A stretch of 20,304 nucleotides of DNA from an uncultured Oscillospiraceae bacterium (GCA_902489475.1 CABUAH010000033.1:1-20304), one strand, 5' to 3'. Shown: positions 5,885 to 13,746, counted from the stretch's first letter. Made by a program: numbers and translations. The notes: a model not told the origin generated them from the sequence alone.

Positions 5885-5967
5885 GCGGGTGTGGCGGAAT
5901 TGGCAGACGCGCTAGATTTAGGTTCTAGTGTTAATTCGTGCAGGTTCAAGTCCTGTCACCCGCACCA
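5885..5967 (+). tRNA. tRNA-Leu (anticodon UAG)
   Basis: The acceptor arms GCGGGTG and CACCCGC pair fully and the CCA is encoded. The anticodon stem CTAGA/TCTAG has a 7-base loop TTTAGGT, giving anticodon TAG. The long variable arm (GTGTTAATTCGTGC region) is as expected for a class II tRNA. The T-arm contains GGTTCAAGTCC. It reads CUA (and other CUN) codons. Confidence 0.97.
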
Positions 5968-5970
5968 CGT

Positions 5971-5999
5971 CGGAGCAAAGTTCGCTTTGCTCCGTTTTT
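5971..5999 (+). terminator. terminator of tRNA-Leu
   Basis: CGGAGCAAAG-TTCG-CTTTGCTCCG is a 10-bp stem with a TTCG loop, followed by TTTTT. It begins 4 bases after the CCA. Confidence 0.95.
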
Positions 6000-6028
6000 C
6001 TTTACAGAAAAACACTCGCACCAAATAA

Positions 6029-6062
6029 GAACACTGATTTTAATATAAAGTCAGTGTTTTTA
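6029..6062 (+). terminator. terminator-like hairpin, no gene attached
   Basis: AACACTGA (6030-6037) pairs with TCAGTGTT (6051-6058), followed by TTT. It is the second hairpin behind tRNA-Leu. It could be a backup terminator. Confidence 0.5.
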
Positions 6063-6130
6063 TCTTTTGCCCGAAAAACCTCATAATATAGGCTTTTTCA
6101 GTCCTATCAAAATTTCTAATAGAGTTTTTA

Positions 6131-6164
6131 AGCTGTCACGATCTTATTTCGTGGCGGCTTTTTT
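6131..6164 (+). terminator. terminator-like hairpin, no gene attached
   Basis: AGCTGTCACGA and TCGTGGCGGCT pair over 11 positions (two G-U pairs) with TTTTTT following. Between this and the previous hairpin lies a smaller hairpin ATAGG/CCTAT (about 6088-6107). No reading frame or clear promoter serves this terminator. Confidence 0.55.
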
Positions 6165-6275
6165 GCGTTCAAGTGACAGACGTACAGATTATTCAGGAAA
6201 TTAGAAATAAATTTTAGTTTTTATACAAGCACCCGTTTCTTCTATAACCGATATACTGATTATAGGAGGTGCAAA

Positions 6276-7079
6276 ATGAATATTTTTGTCATTATGGCGC
6301 TTATCGCAACACTCGGAACTTGGTTTGTGACAGCGCTTGGATCTGCAACAGTTGTATTTTTTAAATCCCCTAACCCGACTATGCTTAACCTTATGCTCGG
6401 TTTTTCATCCGGAGTTATGATTGCCGCAAGTTTTTGGTCGCTCCTACAGCCTGCGATAGAACGTGCGGAAGCTTCATCACCGGTTCCGGCATATGTTGTG
6501 GCAACAGCAGGTTTTCTGTTCGGAGCTGTATTTATGTGGATCTCCGATAAGGTCGTTACATTCACAAGAAAAAAGGCTGACAACGCTCACGGAGAACCCA
6601 ACGAGCGAATCAACAGAGTAATCATGCTCGTTCTCTCAATAACGCTTCATAACATTCCTGAAGGACTTGCGGTCGGAGTTGCTTTCGGCGCACTTCAAAA
6701 CGAAGGCTCTTCAGCTGAAAACCTTATGGGGGCCATAACCATAGCGCTTGGAATAGGACTTCAAAATTTCCCGGAAGGTGCTGCTGTTTCTTTTCCTCTG
6801 AGAAGAGAAGGTCTATCAAGGAAAAAGAGCTTTTTTATCGGTCAGGCATCGGGACTTGTCGAACCTATAGCAGGAGTCGTTGGCGCACTTTTGGTTGTAT
6901 ATGTTGAAACAATTCTTCCATATGCTCTTTCTTTCGCCGCCGGAGCAATGATCTTAGTTGCAGTACATGAGCTTATACCCGAATGTCAAAGGAATCAAAA
7001 GGCAAGGCCTTATTTTGCCACAATGGGAATTGTTTCAGGCTTTGCGGTTATGATGCTTTTAGATGTCATGCTCGGATAA
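6276..7079 (+). CDS. ZIP-family divalent metal transporter (GufA-like)
   Basis: This is a 267-aa integral membrane protein of the ZIP family, which moves zinc and related divalent metals toward the cytoplasm. The signature helix motifs are clear: HNIPEGLAVG (residues 125-134) and LQNFPEGAAV (residues 162-171), supplying His, Asn, Pro and Glu metal ligands. About eight hydrophobic segments are visible. The loop after the third (around residues 95-112, KKADNAHGEPNE) is short and contains a His, as in prokaryotic GufA-type members rather than the His-rich eukaryotic ones. The ribosome site AGGAGG lies 7 bases before the ATG. The gene stands alone and converges with rpiB on a shared terminator. 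The metal specificity cannot be read from the sequence. Confidence 0.9.
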   Translation: MNIFVIMALIATLGTWFVTALGSATVVFFKSPNPTMLNLMLGFSSGVMIAASFWSLLQPAIERAEASSPVPAYVVATAGFLFGAVFMWISDKVVTFTRKKADNAHGEPNERINRVIMLVLSITLHNIPEGLAVGVAFGALQNEGSSAENLMGAITIALGIGLQNFPEGAAVSFPLRREGLSRKKSFFIGQASGLVEPIAGVVGALLVVYVETILPYALSFAAGAMILVAVHELIPECQRNQKARPYFATMGIVSGFAVMMLLDVMLG

Positions 7080-7137
7080 TTTAACGGTCAATCCACTGAT
7101 AATTGGCAATTAAACGAGTAATCAATTTGGGAATAAA

Positions 7138-7174
7138 AACAAACTTGGAAATAATAAAACGCATTCCTGCACAT
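7138..7174 (+). repeat. 37-base intergenic repeat, copy 1
   Basis: The segment running from AACAAACTT to GCATTCCTGCACAT recurs at 20046-20082 with two mismatches. In this copy it supplies the left arm of the terminator hairpin. Confidence 0.8.
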
Positions 7175-7194
7175 CGCCGCCAGAAATGCGTTTT
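7156..7194. terminator. bidirectional terminator between the ZIP gene and rpiB
   Basis: AAAACGCATT (7156-7165) pairs with AATGCGTTTT (7185-7194) around a 19-base loop. The A/T flanks suit both directions, and the hairpin lies between two convergent genes. Confidence 0.7.
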
Positions 7195-7248
7195 GTTATT
7201 TAAAATTTAATTATCATTTACCAATTGTCAACTGTAAGTAAAACTAAT

Positions 7249-7683
7249 TTATTCTTCCATTTTTTTTATGAGATCAACTCTTCTTGCATGACGTCCGCCC
7301 TCGAATTCAGTATTTAGAAAGACGTCAACAAGCTCTCTTGCAAGACCCGCTCCGACAACTCTTTCACCGAAGCAAAGTACGTTTGCATCATTGTGAAGTC
7401 TTGTGTACTTAGCGGAAAAATAATCGCTGCAGCAAGCCGCTCTTATTCCCTTAACCTTATTTGCGGCAATCGAAATTCCGACTCCTGTTCCGCAAATTAA
7501 AATTGCTTTCTCAGCTTCGCCGCTTACAACCGCTTCGCATACAACCTTAGCCGCATTTGGATAATCGCACTTTTCTCCCTCGGCACAACCAAAATCCTTA
7601 TACTCTATTCCGTTTTCCTTGAAATATTCTACTATTTCGTTCTTAAGTCTTACTGCTGCATGATCGTTTCCAATTGCTATCAT
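7249..7683 (-). CDS. rpiB: ribose-5-phosphate isomerase B
   Basis: This is a 144-aa RpiB/LacAB-family isomerase that interconverts ribose 5-phosphate and ribulose 5-phosphate (or a related aldose/ketose phosphate) in the pentose phosphate pathway. The N-terminal GNDHAA (residues 5-10) and the active-site segment CGTGVGISIAANK (Cys64 to Lys76) are intact, followed by RLHND (His97) and GERVVGAGLA. The length is normal. The ribosome site GGAG stands 8-9 bases before the ATG. It is the last gene of the operon after galK and the dehydrogenase, 11 bases behind the latter. Other family members act on allose or galactose 6-phosphates. Given the galK neighbour a sugar other than ribose is possible, but the motifs fit RpiB. 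Confidence 0.92.
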   Translation of the reverse strand: MIAIGNDHAAVRLKNEIVEYFKENGIEYKDFGCAEGEKCDYPNAAKVVCEAVVSGEAEKAILICGTGVGISIAANKVKGIRAACCSDYFSAKYTRLHNDANVLCFGERVVGAGLARELVDVFLNTEFEGGRHARRVDLIKKMEE

Positions 7684-7694
7684 TTTTCATTCTC

Positions 7695-8651
7695 CTAATT
7701 ATTTACTTTATTTTTTGGTTTTCCTTCTATAAAAGCCTTTAAGTTTTCAGCGACTTTTTCTATCAGTCTGATTCTTGTTTCTATAGGCGCCCATGCTATA
7801 TGCGGCGTAATCGTAATATTTTCAAGCCCTATGTACGGACAGCTTTCTTTCATTGGTTCGTCCGTTAGAACATCAATTGACGCATGAGCTATTTCACCAT
7901 TCTTAAGAGCATTTGCTAAGTCGCTTTCGTTCATGACTCCGCCTCGTGATGTGTTTACTATAAGAGCTGTATTTTTGCAAAGGCTTAAGGTTCTTTTATT
8001 TATAAGCTCTTTTGTTCCCTCATTTAAAGGACAATGCAGCGATATAATATCACTTTCCTTTAACAGCTGTTCAAGACTTACCGCTTTTGCCGGCGAGCAT
8101 ACCTTTGAAAAAGTTCTTGTATATGCCAACACATTCATATCAAACGCTTCAGCAATCTTAGCCACCTTTTTTCCTATATCCCCGTATCCTATAATTCCGA
8201 TAGTTTTTCCCGAAAGCTCGTGAATTGGTATATAGAAATAAGAAAAGTATTTATAATTTATCCAGTCGCCGTTTTTAACAGACTCTTTATAATCTGTCGT
8301 TTTATTAAAATAATCAAGTATCAGCGCAAAGGTGTGCTGTGCAACTGAATTTGTTGAATATGACGGAACATTTGAAACGACTGCTCCGTATTCGCTTGCA
8401 GCCTTTATATCCACATTATTATATCCTGTCGCAAAAAGTCCTACATACTTTAAATTTTTACACTTTTCAAATACTTCTCTTGTTATAAGGCATTTATTAC
8501 ATATAACAGCGTCTGCATCTCCTATAGCGTCCGCTACCTTATCGTTTTCAACATATCCATACACTTTAGTTTCACAAAGCTTTGTAATGCTTGAAAGCGA
8601 AATATCGCCGTCCCTTGAAACCGTTTCGGAATCCAATATCACAAGCTTCAT
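7695..8651 (-). CDS. D-2-hydroxyacid dehydrogenase (glycerate dehydrogenase-like)
   Basis: This is a 318-aa NAD(P)-dependent D-isomer 2-hydroxyacid dehydrogenase. The nucleotide-binding motif is GYGDIG at residues 155-160. The catalytic triad is present: Arg236 (NTSRGG), Glu265 (DVLTDEP) and His284 (TPHIAWAP). The PHIAWA form is typical of the hydroxypyruvate reductase/glycerate dehydrogenase branch. The end of the second Rossmann strand reads LAYTRT (residues 175-180), with Arg179 and no Asp where NAD-specific enzymes usually have one. NADP(H) use is therefore plausible. The ATG abuts the galK stop (TAAATG), so translation is probably coupled. The ribosome site GAGG is inside the galK end. 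The substrate (hydroxypyruvate, glyoxylate or another 2-ketoacid) is not fixed by sequence. Confidence 0.88.
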   Translation of the reverse strand: MKLVILDSETVSRDGDISLSSITKLCETKVYGYVENDKVADAIGDADAVICNKCLITREVFEKCKNLKYVGLFATGYNNVDIKAASEYGAVVSNVPSYSTNSVAQHTFALILDYFNKTTDYKESVKNGDWINYKYFSYFYIPIHELSGKTIGIIGYGDIGKKVAKIAEAFDMNVLAYTRTFSKVCSPAKAVSLEQLLKESDIISLHCPLNEGTKELINKRTLSLCKNTALIVNTSRGGVMNESDLANALKNGEIAHASIDVLTDEPMKESCPYIGLENITITPHIAWAPIETRIRLIEKVAENLKAFIEGKPKNKVNN

Positions 8652-9890
8652 TTACAAAATTACCTCAACGCCGCCGTAAGGACGTATTGTAAGAACATGA
8701 CAAGCTCCCTCACCAAAAGCTTTATCCATAGCAGCTATAAAGCTCGGAAGCTTTTCGTTTGGTACAAATGCCTGAATCGTTCCTGCAAATCCGCCGCCAT
8801 GGACTCTGCAAGCTCCGCTTCCCTGCAAAACACTCTCCGCTATGTAAAGTCCAACGCTTAAGCCCTGCTCGTTCGGAGATTTGTTAGCATATATGTTTTG
8901 AAGATATTTATATGACGAGTTTCCGGATAAATTAATCTCTTCTAAAAACGTATCAAAATCGCCATTGTTTAAAGCCTCAGCTTCTGCATCTACTCTTTCG
9001 TTGTCATCAACAAAATGAAGCGCACGCAAAAGTGCTCTGTCGCCGCACTTTTCTCTTATACGAGATATGTTATCTAAAATCTCAGACTTTGAAACACCTC
9101 TTAAAACCTTTTTGCCGAAAAACTCAGCTACGCTCTTCATTTCAATCGGAATTGCAGCATATTCAGGTGTTAAATCAGCATGATTTCCTTTTGTGTCAAC
9201 TATACACAAAGAATGTCCGCTCGACTTAAAATCAAAATCAAGCTTATTTATTATAGGCTTTTCGGGATTTTCAAAATCAATTGTTATAAAGCTTCCAACG
9301 CTTGATGCCATTTGATCCATAAGTCCTGACGGCTTTCCGAAAAACTCGTTTTCAGCAAACTGTGCTATCTGAGCTATTTCAACTGCCGTAGCCTTGCCGT
9401 CATTATAAAGTGAGTTTAAAATCGTACCTATTAAAACCTCAAAGGCTGCCGAAGAAGAAAGTCCTGAACCCTTTAAGACGTTAGATGTTGTATACGCCTT
9501 AAAGCCGCCTATCTTATATCCCCTGTCAACAAAGCCCTTGCATACTCCCCTTATCAAAGCAGCAGAAGTGTTCTTTTCATCTTCCATCGGTTCAAGTGAT
9601 GAAATATCAACTGTATCTTTATCAAATCCCTCACTTTTAACCTCTATTACGCTGTCGTCAGACTCACAAACAGCTGCAATTACATCAAGCGAAACACTCG
9701 CTGCTAAAACCTTTCCGAAATTATGGTCTGTATGATTTCCGCCCACTTCTGTTCTTCCGGGAGCAGAGAAAAATCTCTCGCTTTTTTGTGAAAAGATTTC
9801 GTAAAAACAATTTGCAGTTTTTTGATATCTCTCCTGCTGAAAACTTATTCTATCCTTAGTATAAATATCAGAAAGTCTATATGTATTCAT
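8652..9890 (-). CDS. galK: galactokinase
   Basis: This is a 412-aa GHMP-superfamily kinase that phosphorylates galactose at C1 with ATP, the first committed Leloir step. The galactokinase signature PGRTEVGGNHTDHN is at residues 44-57, the ATP-binding GSGLSSSAA at 141-149, and the third GHMP motif (GSGACRVHGGGFAGT) near the C terminus. An Asp in GLMDQMAS fits the catalytic base. The start is the ATG at 9890, 5 bases after GGAGG. The open frame extends four codons upstream, but that ATG lies inside the ribosome site. It is the first gene of galK-dehydrogenase-rpiB. The galT and galE genes are not in this window. The N terminus carries about 30 residues before the signature region, slightly longer than in E. 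coli. Confidence 0.95.
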   Translation of the reverse strand: MNTYRLSDIYTKDRISFQQERYQKTANCFYEIFSQKSERFFSAPGRTEVGGNHTDHNFGKVLAASVSLDVIAAVCESDDSVIEVKSEGFDKDTVDISSLEPMEDEKNTSAALIRGVCKGFVDRGYKIGGFKAYTTSNVLKGSGLSSSAAFEVLIGTILNSLYNDGKATAVEIAQIAQFAENEFFGKPSGLMDQMASSVGSFITIDFENPEKPIINKLDFDFKSSGHSLCIVDTKGNHADLTPEYAAIPIEMKSVAEFFGKKVLRGVSKSEILDNISRIREKCGDRALLRALHFVDDNERVDAEAEALNNGDFDTFLEEINLSGNSSYKYLQNIYANKSPNEQGLSVGLYIAESVLQGSGACRVHGGGFAGTIQAFVPNEKLPSFIAAMDKAFGEGACHVLTIRPYGGVEVIL

Positions 9891-9932
9891 AATCTCCTCC
9901 ATAAAATATTAAGTATTAAATAGTATGGAATA

Positions 9933-9961
9933 ATTATACTATATTTATATACCTTTTTCAA
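9933..9961 (-). promoter_or_regulatory. promoter of the galK operon
   Basis: On the minus strand TTGAAA (9961-9956), 17 bases, TATAAT (9938-9933). The leader is about 36 bases. No obvious operator palindrome was found beside it. Confidence 0.75.
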
Positions 9962-10000
9962 GTCAAAACACATTTTAAATTCTAAGATACTTTTCTCTTC

Positions 10001-10029
10001 GCATATCTTTTAGCTTTATGGAAATAATA
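10001..10029 (+). promoter_or_regulatory. candidate forespore (sigma-G-like) promoter of spoVAD-spoVAE
   Basis: GCATA (10001-10005), 17 bases and AATAATA (10023-10029) resemble the sigma-F/sigma-G pattern GYATA and CATNNTA. No sigma-A promoter is seen in this gap on the plus strand. spoVA genes are known to be sigma-G dependent in Bacillus. The match is imperfect. Confidence 0.4.
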
Positions 10030-10060
10030 TTTCTAAAATTATTTGAGAGAAGATGAAAAA

Positions 10061-11074
10061 ATGTCACGACTAAGCAAAAAAACCTATACCCTCGACAAGC
10101 CGCCAAGTGCAGTATCTTACGCTTGCATCGGCGGTAAAAAAGAGGGTCAAGGTCCTATGCGGAAATATTTTGATAAAATATCCGATGACCCGTATTTTAC
10201 AACAGATTCATTTGAAAAAGCCGAAAGTGAAATGCAAAAGCAGGCCATTCTCACAGCTTTGAGAAAGATAAACAAAAAGCCTGAAGATGTTGACTATATG
10301 CTTGGCGGCGATCTTTTAAACCAATGTATCGGAACAAGCTATTCCACAAGAGATATAGATATTCCGTTTTTGGGAATATACGGCGCTTGTTCAACTATGG
10401 CAGAGGGGCTTTTGCTCTCCTCTCTTTTGATTTCCGGAGGAACGGGAAAGCTTGTTGCCGCTGTTACGTCATCTCACTTTTGCACTGCTGAACGTCAATA
10501 CAGATTCCCTCTTGAGTATGGCTCTCAAAGAACTCCTACAGCTCAATGGACCGCAACAGCAGCAGGTGCAGTTTTGCTGTCCGACTCAGGCAGTGCGCCG
10601 TATATAAGAGGAGCTACGATAGGAAATATTGTTGACCTCGGAGTAACCGATGCTAATAATATGGGTGCAGCAATGGCTCCGGCTGCCTGTGATACGATAA
10701 AATCATTTTTTGATGACACAAACAAAAAACCCGCTGACTTTGATCTTATTGTTACAGGGGACCTCGGTCTTGTCGGAAGCAGCATTTTATATAAGCTTCT
10801 TGAACGGGAGGGCTATAATATCAAGCCTAACCACAAAGACTGCGGACTGATGATTTATGATCTTGAGAGTCAGGATGTTCATGCAGGCGGTTCAGGCTGC
10901 GGCTGTGCAGGAAGTATGCTTACCGGCTATTTTCTTCCAAAGCTTCAATCGGGACGTTTTAAAGATATACTGTTTGTCGCAACGGGTGCTCTTATGTCCC
11001 CTACCATCAACCAACAGGGCGAGAGCATTCCATCCGTTGCACACGCAGTTTGGATTTCACATGAGAGGTGCTGA
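10061..11074 (+). CDS. spoVAD: stage V sporulation protein AD
   Basis: This is a 337-aa SpoVAD with the thiolase-like fold. The family forms part of the SpoVA channel complex and binds dipicolinic acid, which is loaded into the forespore and released on germination. Recognisable stretches are YMLGGDLLNQCIGTSYS, FLGIYGACSTMAEGL, RQYRFPLEYGSQRTPTAQWT and HAGGSGCGCAGSML. The start is the ATG at 10061 (MSRLSKKTYTL). Its ribosome site is weak (GAGAAG about 8 bases upstream). The open frame extends six codons further to a TTG, but that has no ribosome site. It is followed by spoVAE after two bases. spoVAC, usually directly upstream, is absent; the divergent galK operon occupies that place. Confidence 0.95.
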   Translation: MSRLSKKTYTLDKPPSAVSYACIGGKKEGQGPMRKYFDKISDDPYFTTDSFEKAESEMQKQAILTALRKINKKPEDVDYMLGGDLLNQCIGTSYSTRDIDIPFLGIYGACSTMAEGLLLSSLLISGGTGKLVAAVTSSHFCTAERQYRFPLEYGSQRTPTAQWTATAAGAVLLSDSGSAPYIRGATIGNIVDLGVTDANNMGAAMAPAACDTIKSFFDDTNKKPADFDLIVTGDLGLVGSSILYKLLEREGYNIKPNHKDCGLMIYDLESQDVHAGGSGCGCAGSMLTGYFLPKLQSGRFKDILFVATGALMSPTINQQGESIPSVAHAVWISHERC

Positions 11075-11076
11075 GT

Positions 11077-11433
11077 ATGGAATATATTTATGCTTTTTTA
11101 GTCGGAGGATTGCTTTGTGCAATAGGTCAGATTCTTATTGATTATACAAAGCTTACGCCTGCGAGAATTTTAGTAGCCTATGTTGTTGCAGGAGTACTGT
11201 TAGGTGCAGTCGGAATATACAAACCCCTTGTTGATTTTGCAGGAGGCGGCGCTACTGTTCCGCTTACAGGATTTGGATATTTACTTGCCGACGGTGTAAA
11301 AAAAGCCATCGACAGCGACGGATTTATAGGAATTTTTACGGGTGCGTTATCAAGCGGTGCTGCCGGAATAACTGCCGCTATGATCTTTGCACTTATTGCA
11401 GCTTTAATTTTCAAAAGCAAGAACAAGGACTGA
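11077..11433 (+). CDS. spoVAE: stage V sporulation protein AE
   Basis: This is a 118-aa hydrophobic protein of the SpoVAE (SpoVAC/SpoVAEb) membrane family, an inner-membrane part of the dipicolinic acid channel. It has about four hydrophobic segments, including MEYIYAFLVGGLLCAIGQIL, a segment starting ILVAYVVAGVLLGAVGIY, and GITAAMIFALIAALIF, and ends in a short basic tail (KSKNKD). The characteristic GQILIDYTKLTPARILV and TGFGYLLADGVKKAI are present. The ATG at 11077 has GAGAGGTG 6 bases upstream. Only two bases separate it from the spoVAD stop, so the two genes are co-translated. No clear terminator follows. Confidence 0.93.
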   Translation: MEYIYAFLVGGLLCAIGQILIDYTKLTPARILVAYVVAGVLLGAVGIYKPLVDFAGGGATVPLTGFGYLLADGVKKAIDSDGFIGIFTGALSSGAAGITAAMIFALIAALIFKSKNKD

Positions 11434-11757
11434 TAAAAAATTTTTCGGTTTAACCTTATCTCCTTAGCTTATTTCTCTTTAACTTATCACACTGCTGTGC
11501 CATGCAATTTTCCAATCAATATGTACTGTTAGCACAATAATTTATCTTATTTCGCAGAAATTTTGTGACAACTGTAAACATAAAAGAAAAAATGCAGCAA
11601 ACCTCTTGAAAGATTGCCGGGTTATTGGTATAATAGATTTAGTTTTTGACTAAAATCTTCTGATATTTCAGCATAATTTGCCGAAATAATACGAAGTATA
11701 TTATTTTTGAATTTAATCAATTTAATTAAACAACATGACATTTTTGAGGTGATAGAT
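11434..11757 (+). other. intergenic region with the phosphoglucomutase promoter and leader
   Basis: The first 170 bases are AT-rich with no reading frame and no strong terminator for spoVAE. The promoter is at 11606-11634. The 117-base leader after it can form ATTTC-GC / GC-GAAAT (one mismatch, around 11668-11690), an AATACGAAGTATA palindrome, and AT-rich repeats (AATTTAATCAATTTAATTAAA). I recognise no known riboswitch. Confidence 0.5.
11606..11634 (+). promoter_or_regulatory. promoter of the phosphoglucomutase gene
   Basis: TTGAAA (11606-11611), 17 bases, TATAAT (11629-11634). The predicted start near 11641 leaves a leader of about 117 bases. Confidence 0.8.
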
Positions 11758-13476
11758 ATGACAAACGAACAGCTTTATACTTTATGGTGTGAAAAAGCGG
11801 TCGATGATCCTGATCTTATAAAAGAACTTAAAGAAATCAAAGGCAACGAGAATGAGATAAAAGAACGCTTTGCGGTTTCCTTAAAATTCGGTACTGCCGG
11901 ACTTCGCGGAATTATCGGTGCAGGAACTAACAGAATGAACATTTATACTGTAAGACAGGCAACACAAGGACTCGCTGACTACTGTAACGAGGACTTTTCA
12001 AGTCCTAAGGTTGCGATTGCTTACGACTCCCGCATTAAGAGCGATGTTTTTGCAAAGGAAGCAGCAGCTTGTCTTGCAGCAAACGGAATCAAAGTGTATA
12101 TTTACCCTGAGCTTATGCCTACGCCTATGCTTTCATATGCTGTAAGAGCGCTCGGATGTGATTCGGGTATTGTCGTTACAGCATCACACAACCCTGCTAA
12201 GTATAACGGATATAAGGTTTACGGCTCTGACGGATGTCAGATGACTATAGACGCTGCTAACAGAGTTTTGAAAAACATTGAGAGTGTTGACATTTTTGAA
12301 GGCGCTAAAACAATGGATTTCGACGAAGGTGTTAAAAGCGGCATGATAGAATATATCGGCGATGATGTATACAACGGATATCTGGACGCTGTTAAGGCCT
12401 GCGGAATTCACACTGACTGTGTAGCTGACAGCGGTATGAAAGTAGTATATACACCTCTTAACGGAACAGGAAACAGACCTATAAGAGATATTCTTAAAAT
12501 GATAGGAGTAAAAGACGTTGTTGTTGTTCCTGAGCAGGAGCACCCTGACGGAAACTTCCCTACCTGTCCTTTCCCGAACCCTGAAATTAAAGAGGCACTT
12601 GCTTTGGGAATTGAGCTTTCCAAAAAAGAAAAGCCTGATCTTTTGCTCGCAAGCGATCCTGACGCAGACAGAATGGGAATTGCTGTTCCTGATAAAAACG
12701 GAGAATTTGTTCTTTTCTCCGGCAACGAAGTGGGCGCACTTTTGCTTGAATATATATGCAAAGAGAGAACGGCTCTCGGTACTATGCCAAAAAATCCAAT
12801 CACCATAAAAACAATAGTTTCTACTGATATTATTCAAAAAATTGCTGATGAATACGGCGTTGAAATGATAGAAGTATTAACGGGCTTTAAGTTTATCGGC
12901 GAGCAAATAGGTTTCTTGGAGGAAAAGGGAGCAGAGGACAGATTCATCTTCGGTTTTGAAGAGAGCTACGGATACTTAGGCGGTTCTTATGTAAGAGATA
13001 AAGACGCAGTAATAGCTTCTATGCTCGTTTGTGAAATGACTGCTTTTTACAAGACCAAAGGTATTTCTCTTATTGAAGCAAGAGAGAATATGTACAAAAA
13101 GTACGGCAATTTCGTTCACACTCAAAAGAGCTTTGTATGTGAAGGCTTGAGCGGAATGGAAAAAATGGCGTCTATAATGGACGATCTCAGAAACAATCCG
13201 CCGAGTGTTATATCAGGTATTAAGGTTGTAAAATTTGCTGACTATGAAAAGAGTGAAGCCATTGATTATATAAGCGGAGAGAAAAGTGAAATTCATCTTC
13301 CAAAGAGCAACGTTTTATCCTTTGGTTTGGAAAACGGTGCAAAGGTAATTCTCCGTCCGTCAGGAACAGAACCTAAAATCAAGGCTTATTATACAACAAT
13401 TGCCGATAAGCGTGAGGACGCACAGGAACTTGAAGAAAAGATCTCCAAGGACTTTGCAGCAATAATCGGATTTTAA
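11758..13476 (+). CDS. pgcA: alpha-phosphoglucomutase / phosphomannomutase
   Basis: This is a 572-aa alpha-D-phosphohexomutase, probably interconverting glucose 1-phosphate and glucose 6-phosphate and feeding UDP-glucose and Leloir metabolism. The four family motifs are intact. The phosphoserine loop is TASHNPAKYNGYK (Ser143). The Mg2+ loop is SDPDADRMG (Asp300, Asp302, Asp304). The sugar-binding loop is FGFEESYGYLGG, and the phosphate-binding loop RPSGTEPKIKAYY. The N terminus (SLKFGTAGLRGIIGAGTNRM) is that of the PgcA/PGM2 branch and the length is usual. The start is the ATG at 11758, 6 bases after GAGGTG. The longer frame begins with AT-rich codons lacking a ribosome site. It could partner the nearby galK operon metabolically, though it is not co-transcribed. 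Confidence 0.93.
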   Translation: MTNEQLYTLWCEKAVDDPDLIKELKEIKGNENEIKERFAVSLKFGTAGLRGIIGAGTNRMNIYTVRQATQGLADYCNEDFSSPKVAIAYDSRIKSDVFAKEAAACLAANGIKVYIYPELMPTPMLSYAVRALGCDSGIVVTASHNPAKYNGYKVYGSDGCQMTIDAANRVLKNIESVDIFEGAKTMDFDEGVKSGMIEYIGDDVYNGYLDAVKACGIHTDCVADSGMKVVYTPLNGTGNRPIRDILKMIGVKDVVVVPEQEHPDGNFPTCPFPNPEIKEALALGIELSKKEKPDLLLASDPDADRMGIAVPDKNGEFVLFSGNEVGALLLEYICKERTALGTMPKNPITIKTIVSTDIIQKIADEYGVEMIEVLTGFKFIGEQIGFLEEKGAEDRFIFGFEESYGYLGGSYVRDKDAVIASMLVCEMTAFYKTKGISLIEARENMYKKYGNFVHTQKSFVCEGLSGMEKMASIMDDLRNNPPSVISGIKVVKFADYEKSEAIDYISGEKSEIHLPKSNVLSFGLENGAKVILRPSGTEPKIKAYYTTIADKREDAQELEEKISKDFAAIIGF

Positions 13477-13518
13477 CATAAACGCAAGATAAGTTTTATA
13501 TTAATGCAGAAATAAAAT

Positions 13519-13566
13519 AAAGACAGCTTAGAAGGTGCAAATGCCTTTTATGCTGTCTTTCTTTTT
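13519..13566 (+). terminator. terminator of the phosphoglucomutase gene
   Basis: AAAGACAGC (13519-13527) pairs with GCTGTCTTT (13552-13560) and T-rich sequence follows. An inner stem AAGGTGCAAATGCCTT extends the hairpin. Confidence 0.8.
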
Positions 13567-13641
13567 GCCCGAAAGCAAAAATTCAAGGCTGTGATATTGA
13601 GTACGCAAATAATCAGCAGAAATTAAATTCAGCATCATAAT

Positions 13642-13688
13642 AAAAATATACGGCACAATTTCTAAAACGAAAATGCACCGTATTTTTG
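13642..13688. terminator. terminator between the phosphoglucomutase and the membrane-protein gene
   Basis: ATACGG (13648-13653) pairs with CCGTAT (13678-13683), with A-rich and T-rich flanks that suit both directions. It most likely ends the minus-strand gene that stops at 13747. Confidence 0.5.
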
Positions 13689-13746
13689 CATAATTACTTC
13701 CTTATCTAATTTTAGGAAAATCTTGTCATGCTTTGAACTGTCAAAG

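Larger units (their letters stand above)
5968..6275. other. gene-free gap between tRNA-Leu and the ZIP transporter
   Basis: About 300 bases without a coding frame. The first half holds three successive terminator-like hairpins. The second half is AT-rich. It ends with the inverted repeat CTATAA-N12-TTATAG (about 6242-6265), just before the ribosome site of the transporter. I see no convincing promoter for the transporter. A TATACT at 6252 has no matching -35 element. Confidence 0.5.

Noticed and set aside
12184..12837. Minus-strand open frame of 217 codons inside the phosphoglucomutase gene
   Set aside because: It is antisense to the motif-bearing gene. The composition is rich in Ser, Val and Cys with no recognisable domain and no ribosome site.
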